64,000 nt of DNA from Bacillus sp. N1-1 (GCF_009818105.1 NZ_CP046564.1:1302001-1366000), one strand, 5' to 3'; positions 1-8,584 are shown, numbered from the stretch's first letter. Translations and numbers: made by a program. The notes: generated from the letters alone by a model not told the origin.

Positions 1-624
1 GCGAAATTAGCGATCGAATCGGAATACAAGCTAGAATCGTATAAAGTGGTGAAAAAGGGAGTCTCTGCAACAAAGTTTGATGTGATCCTAACCGAGCATG
101 AAGGAGGACATCATCACCGCCATTATTCTGATATTGTCACGATGATCAACAAAGCGGAACTAAATGAAAACGTGACAGCGATGGCCCTTTCTATTTTCGA
201 AAAGATTGGGAGAGCGGAAGCCAAAATACATAACATGGCGTTTGAGAAGGTTCACTTTCACGAGGTTGGTGCAGTCGACTCGATTGTAGACATCGTTGGT
301 GCAAGTGTTTTAATTGATTCATTGGATATCTCAAAAATCGTTTCTTCTCCGGTTCCTGTAGGAAATGGGCGAATCCGCATTGCTCATGGCTTGTATCCTG
401 TACCTGCCCCTGCAACGTTAGAGTTGTTGAAGGGGATTCCGATTCAACGCACGGAAATTAAAGGGGAATTAACAACACCAACAGGTGGAGGGATTTTAGC
501 AGCACTAGTGAATGAATTTGGGCCGATGCCATCCTTTACAGTTGAAGCAATCGGTTATGGTGCTGGAACGAAAGATTTCTCAGATCATCCGAACGTACTT
601 CGGGCATTGCTCGGCAGTCATTAA
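1..624 (+). CDS. larC: LarC N-terminal part (nickel-pincer cofactor nickel insertion), 5' partial
   Basis: The frame is open from base 1, so the first few dozen residues lie outside the window; 207 codons are visible. LarC inserts nickel into the pyridinium dithiocarboxylate (pincer) cofactor used by LarA-type racemases. Family marks seen include a His-rich stretch (GGHHHRHYSDI), the FEKVHFHEVGAVDSIVDIVG block, the HGLYPVPAPATLELLKG block and GELTTPTGG. The reading stops at TAA 622-624 and the C-terminal half is a separate gene 19 bp downstream, as in lactobacilli where LarC is split into LarC1 and LarC2. Three LarA-family genes and a probable nickel permease downstream give it clients. The family call is firm. 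Confidence 0.92.
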   Translation, partial: AKLAIESEYKLESYKVVKKGVSATKFDVILTEHEGGHHHRHYSDIVTMINKAELNENVTAMALSIFEKIGRAEAKIHNMAFEKVHFHEVGAVDSIVDIVGASVLIDSLDISKIVSSPVPVGNGRIRIAHGLYPVPAPATLELLKGIPIQRTEIKGELTTPTGGGILAALVNEFGPMPSFTVEAIGYGAGTKDFSDHPNVLRALLGSH

Positions 625-643
625 TGGAAAGGGGTGAGATTGG

Positions 644-1120
644 ATGTCGCAACGATTTGCACATAGGGAAGAGCATCTTGATCATGAGATGATCAAGGTT
701 GAGGTCAACCTTGATGATATGCCTGGCGAGTGGCTTGGATATGTAATGGAGAAACTATTCGATTGTGGTGCGAATGATGTGTTTTATTCTTCTATTTATA
801 TGAAGAAAAATCGTCCTGGCGTGTTGCTTCAGCTCTTATGTGATCGAACAAATTTGGATGACATTAAGAGTGTTTTGTTTAGAGAGACGACAACGCTTGG
901 TATTCGCCATTTCCCGATATCTGTCCACCGCCTAGCGAGAAAATTCTATCAAGTGGAAACCGTCTGGGGAAGTGTAACGGTTAAACAGGGGATTCACGAG
1001 GGAAAAGTTGTTGAGAATGCCCCTGAATACGAAGATTGTCGGGAAATTGCGGAGAAACATAACGTTCCTATAAAAGAAGTCTACAAAATTGTGTGGGAAA
1101 AAATACTGGATAATAAGTAG
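644..1120 (+). CDS. larC: LarC C-terminal part (LarC2-like)
   Basis: A 158-residue protein matching the C-terminal half of LarC, with the HEMIKVEVNLDDMPGEWLGY block, the MKKNRPGVLLQLLC block and a basic C-terminal segment. It pairs with the preceding N-terminal part to make the CTP-dependent nickel insertase of the LarA cofactor pathway. The start is ATG 644, preceded by AAAGGGGTGAG at 628-638. The frame of this gene contains a TGA at 635-637, upstream of its own ATG but downstream of the larC1 stop, so a frameshift from the first half cannot produce one continuous chain. The two halves are therefore probably made as separate subunits. Confidence 0.9.
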   Translation: MSQRFAHREEHLDHEMIKVEVNLDDMPGEWLGYVMEKLFDCGANDVFYSSIYMKKNRPGVLLQLLCDRTNLDDIKSVLFRETTTLGIRHFPISVHRLARKFYQVETVWGSVTVKQGIHEGKVVENAPEYEDCREIAEKHNVPIKEVYKIVWEKILDNK

Positions 1121-1164
1121 ATATCTCCTTCTAACACAGTCATTAGGACAGGAGGTAAACAAGA

Positions 1165-2943
1165 ATGATAAAAGCATTGGTTATTGCTCCTTATGAAGGA
1201 TTAATCGAAATCATGCGAGAAATCGCAGAGGAAGTCACTGATTTTGAGCTACATACGGAAATGGGTAACCTGTATGAAGGTGTTGAGATTGCCAAAAAAT
1301 CGAAATCACATGGCTACGATATGATCATTAGTCGCGGGGGGACGGCCTCATTAGTACAGGAGGTCGTTTCGATTCCGGTTATTGATATCCAGGTTTCTGG
1401 TTATGATATTCTTCGTCTTTTAACACTAGTCAAAGGATTTTCTGGTAAGGCAGCGATTGTTGGGTTTCCGAATATTTCTCAAGGCGCAGCTACAATTTGT
1501 AACTTATTGGATTTGGATATTAATACGATGACCATTCAGAAAGATGTTGAAGTGGAAGATCGCTTAAAGAGCTTAAAAGATGATGGATATGAAGTTGTCA
1601 TCGGGGACGTTGTTACTGTTGAAGCAGCGAAACAGTTAGGCATGAATGGGGTGTTAATCACTTCAGGGAAAGAAGCGGTTATGGAGTCATTGGATGAGGC
1701 GAGGAGAGTGTATCAGCTATTCTCGAAATTGCACGAAGAAATTCTAGTTTATCAATCCATTATTGACGCTGAGGAGAGATTGATTGGTGTTGTGGATGAT
1801 GTTGGAAAGTTGATTTGTGCTAACAAACAATTTCACGCCGAATTCTCGAATGAAATGATTGAAAGTACGCCTCAGTTGAAAGAAATCATTCAGTCAACAT
1901 ACAAAAGAAAAACGAATCAAACAAAAATGCTGACCCTTCATAACCAGTTATGGAATATATCCACAAGTTATAATGAAAATCATCTTATTTTATTTTTTGA
2001 GACAGCTTTTCCTAATCATACGAACGTTCAGGAGGAAGATGGGGGACAATATGCCGTCGAAGTTCAAACGAATGTCCCACATGTTCTGATGACTGGGAAA
2101 AGTAAACAGATTCAAGAAGTCATGAAGCAAGTGGAGAAGTACAGTCGAATGGATGAACCATTGTGGATTATTGGGGAAACCGGTAATGGAAAAGATACTG
2201 TTGCTCAATCGATCTATTTGAAAAGCAAGAAAAATAACGAACCGTTTATTACCATTCATTGCGATTTATTGAAAGAGGGACAGTTAAAAGAGTTACTGCA
2301 AGAGAATTATTTTAGGGATCATGCAAATGGAATCGTTTATTTAAAGCGAATCGATCGATTAGACGCCTATTCGCAAAAAGAATTTTATCATTACTTTCAT
2401 ACACACAAGGGCAAACTGCCGCGGCTGATTGTGTCATCGAATGATGAGTTCGCTATTGATGAACGTGATGCTACGATCGATCACGAGTTGTTTACCCTTT
2501 TAGGTAGGTTGATTATCTATTTACCGCCCCTTAGAGAACGTGTGCAAGACATTGAGAATTTAATTCCAGTTTTTATTTCGGAATTTCATTCAAAATACAG
2601 CAAACAAATCGTAGGGGTGAGGCAGGAAGCGATGCAAGAACTGATCGAGTATGATTGGCCGCGTAATGTCGATCAGCTGAAGCAAGTAATTGAACAGCTA
2701 GTCTTACATTCTAACTCCTATTATTTAGAGAAAGAAGAGGTTTCTTCGGTCATTGCGCTGTTAAAACAACGTCAAGAAGATGAATACTCTGAACACAATC
2801 AAATTGAAATAAGCGGGACATTAAAAGACATTGAAAAGCGGGTCATTACTCAAGTTCTTGAAGAAGAAGATATGAACCAATCGAAGGCCGCAAAACGACT
2901 GGGCATCAATCGATCAACTTTATGGCGCAAGCTTAAATCATAA
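1165..2943 (+). CDS. PrpR-like transcription regulator with degenerate sigma-54 AAA+ domain
   Basis: A 592-residue regulator. Residues 1-190 resemble the PrpR N-terminal sensor domain, about 200-300 a PAS-like region, about 315-540 an AAA+ domain of sigma-54 activators, and the last 40 a Fis-type helix-turn-helix (NQSKAAKRLGINRSTLWRKL). The Walker A is present (GETGNGKD), but the GAFTGA loop is missing and the Walker B acidic pair is replaced by GIVYLKRID. It is therefore unlikely to remodel sigma-54 holoenzyme and may act as an ordinary DNA-binding regulator. The start has a good site (ACAGGAGGTAA). It lies between larC and the sugar-acid operon, so hydroxy-acid sensing is the likely role; the ligand is unknown. 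Confidence 0.8.
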   Translation: MIKALVIAPYEGLIEIMREIAEEVTDFELHTEMGNLYEGVEIAKKSKSHGYDMIISRGGTASLVQEVVSIPVIDIQVSGYDILRLLTLVKGFSGKAAIVGFPNISQGAATICNLLDLDINTMTIQKDVEVEDRLKSLKDDGYEVVIGDVVTVEAAKQLGMNGVLITSGKEAVMESLDEARRVYQLFSKLHEEILVYQSIIDAEERLIGVVDDVGKLICANKQFHAEFSNEMIESTPQLKEIIQSTYKRKTNQTKMLTLHNQLWNISTSYNENHLILFFETAFPNHTNVQEEDGGQYAVEVQTNVPHVLMTGKSKQIQEVMKQVEKYSRMDEPLWIIGETGNGKDTVAQSIYLKSKKNNEPFITIHCDLLKEGQLKELLQENYFRDHANGIVYLKRIDRLDAYSQKEFYHYFHTHKGKLPRLIVSSNDEFAIDERDATIDHELFTLLGRLIIYLPPLRERVQDIENLIPVFISEFHSKYSKQIVGVRQEAMQELIEYDWPRNVDQLKQVIEQLVLHSNSYYLEKEEVSSVIALLKQRQEDEYSEHNQIEISGTLKDIEKRVITQVLEEEDMNQSKAAKRLGINRSTLWRKLKS

Positions 2944-2960
2944 GCTTGCGTCTTTTTTTT
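2926..2960 (+). terminator. Rho-independent terminator after the PrpR-like gene
   Basis: A perfect 9-bp stem (CGCAAGCTT at 2926-2934 and AAGCTTGCG at 2942-2950) with a 7-base loop is followed directly by TCTTTTTTTT. The left arm lies inside the last codons and the loop abuts the stop codon. It separates the regulator transcript from the sugar-acid operon. Confidence 0.9.
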
Positions 2961-3020
2961 GTAGTTGATTCTTTATATATGCTAAGTTATTCAATGGAAT
3001 TAACCGGTTTGTTTCAAAAA

Positions 3021-3100
3021 GCAACACTTTGTTGTTGCGATATGCAACTAATTTTAATTTATTTAGAAAACTTTAAAAATAGTATTGTTATATGCAACAT
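3021..3100. promoter_or_regulatory. Repeated GTTGC/GCAAC operator-like sites
   Basis: Two related sites precede the sugar-acid operon: TTGTTGCGATATGCAAC at 3032-3048, containing the palindrome GTTGC-N5-GCAAC, and TTGTTATATGCAAC at 3085-3098. A further GCAAC at 3021-3025 faces the same GTTGC. The second site overlaps the -35 region. The PrpR-like protein encoded immediately upstream is the obvious candidate to bind them, but this is inferred from position only. Confidence 0.5.
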
Positions 3101-3134
3101 GTTCATATACTATAATAAATGTAAGCGTTTTAAT
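3085..3134 (+). promoter_or_regulatory. Promoter and cre (CcpA) box of the sugar-acid operon
   Basis: A perfect TATAAT lies at 3111-3116. The nearest -35-like hexamer, TTGTTA at 3085-3090, is 20 bp away, which is long, so the promoter probably needs an activator. Immediately downstream, ATGTAAGCGTTTTAAT at 3119-3134 matches the cre consensus with one mismatch, which predicts catabolite repression by CcpA. The whole 317-bp interval 2944-3260 has no gene. Confidence 0.55.
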
Positions 3135-3260
3135 ACGTTTCTTAATTAAACAGTTCTTGGTTGTTAAGGGAACTGGCATTGAAAATAGTAACGATTGAAA
3201 TCAGTGAAATGGGATGAAATACATTTTCTTCTCATTATAGTGAACCGAAAGGGGGTGGGA

Positions 3261-4589
3261 ATGGTTTTGAAGTTAGCAGTTATTGCAGATGATTTAACAG
3301 GAGCGAATGATACGGGGGTACAATTTGCGAAACAGGGCTTAGATACAACGGTGTTGTTTCCAGATACAATTTTGCAACCTACCAATATGACTGGAGATGT
3401 AATTGTATTAAATTCCAACAGTCGTGCCATTCCGACTGAGCACGCTCATAAGATCGTCTCGAATCTCTCAAAACAGTTACGTGACTTAGGCGTAGCCTCT
3501 GTCCTAAAAAAAATTGATTCCACGATGAGAGGGAACATTGGGACAGAAATTGATGCTGTGATGGATGTGTATGATTTTAATGTCGCTTTCGTTGTTCCGG
3601 CTTTTCCAAAAAGCGGACGGATCACCTTGAATGGTATCCATTATGTCGATGGTGTACCACTTGAAGAGACTGAAATCGCAAGTGATCCGACTTGTCCAGT
3701 GAATGAAAGCTACTTACCTGAGCTTCTGCAAAAGCAGAGTAAGCGGGAAGTAGCACTTATCACTATACGGGATATTCGAGAAGGTAAAGCTTACTTAGCC
3801 AAAAAGATGAAAGCGTTATCGATTCAGGAACCATCCAAAATTGTGGTGATCGATGCGGAGACGGATGAAGAATTACATACCATCGTTGAAGCAACACAAC
3901 AGCTGGAAGAAAATATTCTTTGGGTAGGATCAGCGGGTATCGCCTATCATCTTTGTAACTCGTTTCATGAACAGGCGCTCACATTAGAAGATTGTGAGAA
4001 TAGAAAGCTACCATTACTCGTGGTTGCTGGAAGCATCAGTGGGATTACTCACAAACAAGTTGAGGAGCTAAAAGCGAAGACAAGCATCGAGGAAGTCATG
4101 ATTTCTCCGTATAAGTTCCTAGATGAGAAAGAACGGGAGAGTGAAATTGAACGAGCCGTTCAATTAGGAGAAGCTCTTCTAGATAAAGGAGACTTAATTG
4201 TTTCCACGAATCGCGACATTAAAGCAATCAACCAGGTAAGGGAGTTCCAAAAAACGCTTGGAATATCGAACATGGAAGTTGGAAATCGAATTGCAGATGC
4301 ACTTGGCATCATAGCTGGTCGTTTAATTGAAAAGAAACAGATCCAGGGTGCAGTGTTAACTGGTGGTGACATTGCAGGCGCAACGTGCAAGGTGTTGAAT
4401 GGAAAGGGAATTCGGATCATCGGCGAAGTGGAAGACGGACTGCCGTATGGAACATTATTCGGTGGTTTGTACGATCGTCTCCCTATTGCCACGAAAGCAG
4501 GCGCATTCGGTAGTGAGCAGGCTCTTGTGAAAGCGCTTCAAACATTAAAGGGAGTTAATATGCAAACGTATGACAGGGTACAACAATAA
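3261..4589 (+). CDS. dtnK: Four-carbon acid sugar kinase (DUF1537, DtnK/OtnK family)
   Basis: A 442-residue kinase of the DUF1537 family, which phosphorylates four-carbon sugar acids such as D-threonate or D-erythronate, or their 3-oxo forms, at O4. It opens with the family's ADDLTGANDTGVQFAKQG block, has KKIDSTMRGNIGTEIDAV and ends with the nucleotide-binding GGDIAGATCKVL and KAGAFGS segments. ATG 3261 is chosen because AAAGGGGGTGG at 3248-3258 precedes it; an upstream frame extension lacks such a site. It is followed by a TRAP transporter and PdxA2, the set known for D-threonate catabolism to dihydroxyacetone phosphate and CO2. The exact stereochemistry of the substrate cannot be read from the sequence. 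Confidence 0.88.
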   Translation: MVLKLAVIADDLTGANDTGVQFAKQGLDTTVLFPDTILQPTNMTGDVIVLNSNSRAIPTEHAHKIVSNLSKQLRDLGVASVLKKIDSTMRGNIGTEIDAVMDVYDFNVAFVVPAFPKSGRITLNGIHYVDGVPLEETEIASDPTCPVNESYLPELLQKQSKREVALITIRDIREGKAYLAKKMKALSIQEPSKIVVIDAETDEELHTIVEATQQLEENILWVGSAGIAYHLCNSFHEQALTLEDCENRKLPLLVVAGSISGITHKQVEELKAKTSIEEVMISPYKFLDEKERESEIERAVQLGEALLDKGDLIVSTNRDIKAINQVREFQKTLGISNMEVGNRIADALGIIAGRLIEKKQIQGAVLTGGDIAGATCKVLNGKGIRIIGEVEDGLPYGTLFGGLYDRLPIATKAGAFGSEQALVKALQTLKGVNMQTYDRVQQ

Positions 4590-4609
4590 ATCATATTGGA
4601 GGAAAAAAG

Positions 4610-5641
4610 ATGAAGAGTTTATCTAAAAAGGTATTAGGTGCTGCTACAGCATTAAGTCTCAGCGTACTTGTTGCTTGTGGTGGTGGAAATCAACAGGCAG
4701 ATTCAACTGGTGGAGAAGCAGCTTCAGGCGAAGCGAAAACGTTGCAAGTAGGGATCACGCTTGCTGAAGACTCTCATTATTACAAAGGACTTGAACATTT
4801 TGCTGATCTTGTTGAAGAGAAATCAGACGGTGAGCTAGCGATTGAAATTTTCCCGAATGGATCGTTGGGTGGCGAGCGTGACATGGTTGAGAGTCTTCAA
4901 GTTGGATCGCTTGATATGGTGTTAACTTCTACTGGACCACTTGGTGGTTTTGCTCCTGAAATTAATGTCGTCGACCTTCCGTTTCTTTTTGAAAATCGTG
5001 AACACGCATACAAAGTATTAGACGGCGAAATTGGTCAGGATCTCTTATCAGGTCTTGAAGATCAGAGCTTAAAAGGTCTCGCATGGTGGGAGAATGGATT
5101 CCGTCACATTACAAATAGCCAGCATCCAATTGAAAAGCCAGAGGATCTAAAAGGATTGAAGATTCGTACCATGGAAAACAATGTGCACATGGATTCTTTT
5201 AAAGCTATGGGTGCTGATCCGACTCCAATGTCATTTACAGAGCTATTTACTGCCTTACAACAGGGAGTAGTTGATGGGCAAGAGAATCCAGTTCCAATTA
5301 TCTCAACTTCTCGCTTCTATGAAGTTCAAGATTATTTAACACTAACGGGTCATTTCTATTCACCAGCAGCACTTTTAGTTAGTTCGCAAGTATTTGAAGG
5401 TCTATCTGAAGACCAACAAAAGGCACTACAAGAAGCAGCTTCTGAAGGTGCAGAATATGAACGTGAAATCGTAGCGGATATGGAAGAAGAAATGATTGCA
5501 GATTTAAAAGATCAGGGTATGAAAATTGTTGAAGATGTAGACAAAAAGGCCTTCCAGAAAGCAACTACATCTGTGTATGATCAGTATTCTGATCAAGTTG
5601 GAGAAGATTTAATTAAACAAATCCAGGATGCTGCGAAATAA
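4610..5641 (+). CDS. dctP: TRAP transporter substrate-binding lipoprotein (DctP family)
   Basis: A 343-residue extracytoplasmic solute receptor. It has a lipoprotein signal with lipobox LVAC at about residues 20-23, a Gly/Ser/Glu-rich linker, and a DctP fold with the signature LKGLKIRTMEN and VVDGQENPVPII, where the conserved Arg pairs with a substrate carboxylate. It captures an organic or sugar acid outside the membrane and delivers it to DctQM. AGGAGGAAA precedes the ATG, 20 bp after the kinase gene. Its place between the DUF1537 kinase and pdxA2 points to a four-carbon sugar acid as cargo. Confidence 0.92.
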   Translation: MKSLSKKVLGAATALSLSVLVACGGGNQQADSTGGEAASGEAKTLQVGITLAEDSHYYKGLEHFADLVEEKSDGELAIEIFPNGSLGGERDMVESLQVGSLDMVLTSTGPLGGFAPEINVVDLPFLFENREHAYKVLDGEIGQDLLSGLEDQSLKGLAWWENGFRHITNSQHPIEKPEDLKGLKIRTMENNVHMDSFKAMGADPTPMSFTELFTALQQGVVDGQENPVPIISTSRFYEVQDYLTLTGHFYSPAALLVSSQVFEGLSEDQQKALQEAASEGAEYEREIVADMEEEMIADLKDQGMKIVEDVDKKAFQKATTSVYDQYSDQVGEDLIKQIQDAAK

Positions 5642-5658
5642 AAGCAGGCATTAGACTT

Positions 5659-5687
5659 ATGATGTGGGGATAACCTTCCCCCATCAT
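5659..5687 (+). promoter_or_regulatory. Intercistronic hairpin between dctP and dctQ
   Basis: ATGATG-T-GGGGA and TCCCC-CATCAT form a stem of about 11 pairs with one bulge and a 6-base loop. It is followed by ATATTGTTTTATG rather than a clean T run. Such a hairpin could stabilise the dctP message or partly terminate transcription, giving more binding protein than membrane subunits. Confidence 0.5.
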
Positions 5688-5716
5688 ATTGTTTTATGGG
5701 GGAGGTTAGGTTACAT

Positions 5717-6208
5717 ATGAATACAATCATAAAAAACATTGATAGATTTAATAAGGTTCTTGGAGTCGTGTTAGCACTTCTGATTATGGTTATGTCAGCT
5801 GTGATCTTCTATCAAGTGTTTTCAAGATTTATTCTGAAAGATTCGTTAAGGTGGTCTGAAGAATTAGCAAGATACCTGATGGTTTGGAGTGTCTTTATCG
5901 GATCTGCTTTAGCAATTCGAAAACGCGATTTAATTTCAGTAGATGCGATTAAAGAATTGTTGTCTGAACGTGCGAAAGCTGTACTGAATGTGTTCGTTTA
6001 CGTTGTTTCAATTGTGTTTCTTTCTGTATTAGTGAATTACGGGTTTGTGCTAATGGGGAATATTGTTCATCAAACTTCCCCAGCTATGAACATTTCCATG
6101 GGGTGGGCGTATTCGGCTATACCGGTTGGGTCCATCTTTATGATCATTAATTGTGTAGCGGTTATTATGGAAATCATTATGAAGCAAAGGGAGGGCGATG
6201 AACGATGA
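5717..6208 (+). CDS. dctQ: TRAP transporter small membrane subunit (DctQ family)
   Basis: A 163-residue membrane protein with four predicted helices (about residues 13-35, 45-65, 90-110 and 125-150). It carries the DctQ hallmark, a charged stretch after helix 1 (RFILKDSLRWSEELARYLMVW) and the FIGSALAIRKRDLISVD block. It partners DctM in sodium-driven uptake. The ATG at 5717 follows a purine-rich GGGGGAGGTTAGG; an in-frame GTG 21 bp earlier is less likely. The last codons overlap dctM by 4 bp (ATGA), which indicates translational coupling. Confidence 0.9.
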   Translation: MNTIIKNIDRFNKVLGVVLALLIMVMSAVIFYQVFSRFILKDSLRWSEELARYLMVWSVFIGSALAIRKRDLISVDAIKELLSERAKAVLNVFVYVVSIVFLSVLVNYGFVLMGNIVHQTSPAMNISMGWAYSAIPVGSIFMIINCVAVIMEIIMKQREGDER

Positions 6209-7482
6209 CTACAGTTCTATTAATATCGATGTTAGTCTTGTTTCTGTTAAGCGTTCCAATTGCCCTTGCTATTGGTCTAGCTTCTGCAATTGCCATTTGG
6301 TTTACTAGTGATCTACCAATGCTAGTGATTGTACAACGAATTTTCACCTCACTCGATTCCTTTCCATTAATGGCAATACCCTTCTTTATTCTTGCTGGAG
6401 CCTTAATGGAAACGGGAGGGATCTCAAAGCGATTGGTTCACTTCGCGAATACGTTAGCTGGTTCGATGACAGGGGGATTAGCGGGTGTAACCGTCATAAC
6501 TTCCATGTTCTTTGCAGCGATCTCTGGGTCGAGTCCTGCGACAGTTGCTGCAATTGGCTCAATCATGATTCCAGCAATGGTAGCGAGACACTATGATGTC
6601 AACTTCGCTGCAGCTGTGCAATCTGTCTCAGGTGCGCTGGGCGTTATTATACCGCCAAGTATTCCAATGATCTTATACGGAGTCGTTGTAGGCGTATCGA
6701 TTGGGGATCTTTTCATAGCTGGAATCATTCCTGGTCTCTTAATTGGATTATCGTTAATCTTAACGGCCTTCATCATCTCTAAGAGACGTGGATACAAAGG
6801 AACAGAGCACTTTACGTGGCAGGAGAGAATCGATGCGTTTAAAAATGCCATCTTCGCCTTGTTAATGCCAACGATTATTCTTGGTGGTATTTATGGTGGT
6901 ATTTTCACGCCTACTGAAGCTGCAGTAGTAGCGGTAGCGTATGCACTTATTATTGGAGTCTTCGTTTATAAAGAAATTAAAATCAAAGACCTTATTCCAG
7001 TATTCGTTAAATCCGGTCTAACTACCTCTATAATTATGTTAATTATTGGTACAGCAGGTTTACTAGGTTGGCTGTTAACAAAAGAAAGAATTCCGCAAAC
7101 AGTGGCTCAGTCCTTTATGAGTTTCTCGGATAATCCGTTGGTGTTTCTATTAATCGTTAACGTATTCCTTCTTATTGTAGGAATGTTCTTTGAAACATCT
7201 GCGTCAGTCATTATCCTTGCACCAATCTTAGCACCGATTGCCATTCAGTTAGGCGTAGATCCAGTTCATTTCGGTATTATTATGGTTGTGAACCTTGCGA
7301 TTGGTATGGTTACACCTCCACTAGGTGTGAATCTATTTGTTGCGATGCAAATATCTAAGGTCAAATTAGAAACGCTATCCAAAGCGGTTGTACCGTTTTT
7401 ACTTATATTAATAGCAGATGTGTTACTTATTAGTTATATACCGGAGATCTCACTATTCTTAGTCGATTTGTTAAAGAAATAG
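6205..7482 (+). CDS. dctM: TRAP transporter large permease (DctM family)
   Basis: A 425-residue, very hydrophobic protein of the DctM/SiaM type with about 11-12 membrane spans. Typical segments include FFILAGALMETGGISKRLV, the AAISGSSPATVAAIGSIMIP block, the SVSGALGVIIPPSIPMILYG block and, in the second half, VVNLAIGMVTPPLGVNLFV. The paired GSS/TPP-type loops form the sodium and substrate sites in this family. It overlaps dctQ by 4 bp and is followed after 24 bp by pdxA2 with a strong GAGGAGG site, so the transporter and pathway enzymes share one transcript. Confidence 0.93.
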   Translation: MTTVLLISMLVLFLLSVPIALAIGLASAIAIWFTSDLPMLVIVQRIFTSLDSFPLMAIPFFILAGALMETGGISKRLVHFANTLAGSMTGGLAGVTVITSMFFAAISGSSPATVAAIGSIMIPAMVARHYDVNFAAAVQSVSGALGVIIPPSIPMILYGVVVGVSIGDLFIAGIIPGLLIGLSLILTAFIISKRRGYKGTEHFTWQERIDAFKNAIFALLMPTIILGGIYGGIFTPTEAAVVAVAYALIIGVFVYKEIKIKDLIPVFVKSGLTTSIIMLIIGTAGLLGWLLTKERIPQTVAQSFMSFSDNPLVFLLIVNVFLLIVGMFFETSASVIILAPILAPIAIQLGVDPVHFGIIMVVNLAIGMVTPPLGVNLFVAMQISKVKLETLSKAVVPFLLILIADVLLISYIPEISLFLVDLLKK

Positions 7483-7506
7483 TGAATATAGAGGAGGAAA
7501 TAACAT

Positions 7507-8508
7507 ATGACAGCTAAACCAATTATTGCGATTACAATGGGCGACCCATCAGGCGTAGGTCCTGAAGTGATTGTGAAATCGTTTAAAGATAAAGCAATCT
7601 ATGAAAACAGTTCGTTATTTGTTATTGGTGATCGTAAAATGTTAGAAAGAGCGATTGATGTGACGAAAGTTCAGCTGGATGTGAGAAGTATTTCCAAGCC
7701 GGAAGAAGCGAAATTTGAATATGGAACGATTGACGTGATTGATCTGGATCTTGTTTCTGACGCATTAACATGGGGTGAAGTGTCGTCAGAAGCTGGAAAT
7801 GCAGCATTCCGTTATTTAGAAAAGGCGATTTCATATGCGAATGATAAAAGGATTCAGGGGATTTGTACCGCTCCTCTAAATAAGGAAGCTCTGCATAAAG
7901 CTGGTCATATCTATCCAGGACATACCGAGATACTGGCTGAGCTTACGAACACTAAAGACTTTGCAATGATGTTGTCTGCTCCTGGCTTACGAGTGATTCA
8001 CGTGACAACTCATATCGGCTTGATAGACGCGGTTAATAAAATTAATGTTGATCGTCAATATACTGTCATTAAACTTGCACATGAAACGTTACAAAAAGCA
8101 GGCATTACCGATCCTAGAATTGCCGTCTGTGGAATTAATCCGCATGCAGGCGAAAATGGGTTGTTCGGTAACGGCGAAGAAGAAGAAAAAATTATTCCTG
8201 CTGTGGAAAAAGCTCAAGAAGAAGGAATCAATGTTGTAGGTCCGCTCCCAGCCGATACGTTGTTTTTCAGAGCAAAACGTGGTGATTTTGATATTGTCGT
8301 AGCACAATATCATGATCAAGGGCACGGCCCAATAAAAGTGTTGGGACTAGAGTCAGGTGTAAACATTACGGTTGGACTTCCGACGATTCGTACAAGCGTT
8401 GACCATGGGACTGCCTTTGACATCGCTGGCAAAAACATTGCTGATGAGAAATCTTTAAAAGAAGCAATCCGTATGGCGTATGAGCTAGCACCGACAAAAG
8501 TTGTCTAG
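7507..8508 (+). CDS. pdxA2: PdxA2-type 4-phospho-D-threonate/erythronate dehydrogenase
   Basis: A 333-residue protein of the PdxA family. It starts with ITMGDPSGVGPEV, keeps YPGHTEILAEL, the metal-ligand His in VIHVTTHIGLIDAV and in VVAQYHDQGHGPIKVLG, and the PTIRTSVDHGTAFDIAG block. PdxA proper makes a vitamin B6 precursor; PdxA2 paralogues oxidise 4-phosphorylated four-carbon sugar acids, which then lose CO2 to give dihydroxyacetone phosphate. The neighbouring DUF1537 kinase and TRAP genes strongly favour the PdxA2 role. The start is supported by GAGGAGGAAATAAC. Confidence 0.9.
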   Translation: MTAKPIIAITMGDPSGVGPEVIVKSFKDKAIYENSSLFVIGDRKMLERAIDVTKVQLDVRSISKPEEAKFEYGTIDVIDLDLVSDALTWGEVSSEAGNAAFRYLEKAISYANDKRIQGICTAPLNKEALHKAGHIYPGHTEILAELTNTKDFAMMLSAPGLRVIHVTTHIGLIDAVNKINVDRQYTVIKLAHETLQKAGITDPRIAVCGINPHAGENGLFGNGEEEEKIIPAVEKAQEEGINVVGPLPADTLFFRAKRGDFDIVVAQYHDQGHGPIKVLGLESGVNITVGLPTIRTSVDHGTAFDIAGKNIADEKSLKEAIRMAYELAPTKVV

Positions 8509-8545
8509 TCACTTTTTAGTAGATCGATTAACTGAATAAAATCAT

Positions 8546-8584
8546 ATAGCAAGAGACAGCTTGTATCGTCTCTTGCTATCCTTT
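8546..8584 (+). terminator. Terminator-like hairpin after pdxA2
   Basis: A perfect 12-bp stem (ATAGCAAGAGAC at 8546-8557 and GTCTCTTGCTAT at 8568-8579) has a 10-base loop. It is followed by CCTTTG, only a weak T run, so termination may be partial and let some transcription reach the LarA-like gene. Confidence 0.65.

Noticed and set aside
2944..3260. Sigma-54 (-24/-12) promoter expected for a PrpR-type activator
   Set aside because: The only TGGCA-like stretch (near 3175) lacks a TTGC partner at the right spacing, and the regulator lacks GAFTGA.
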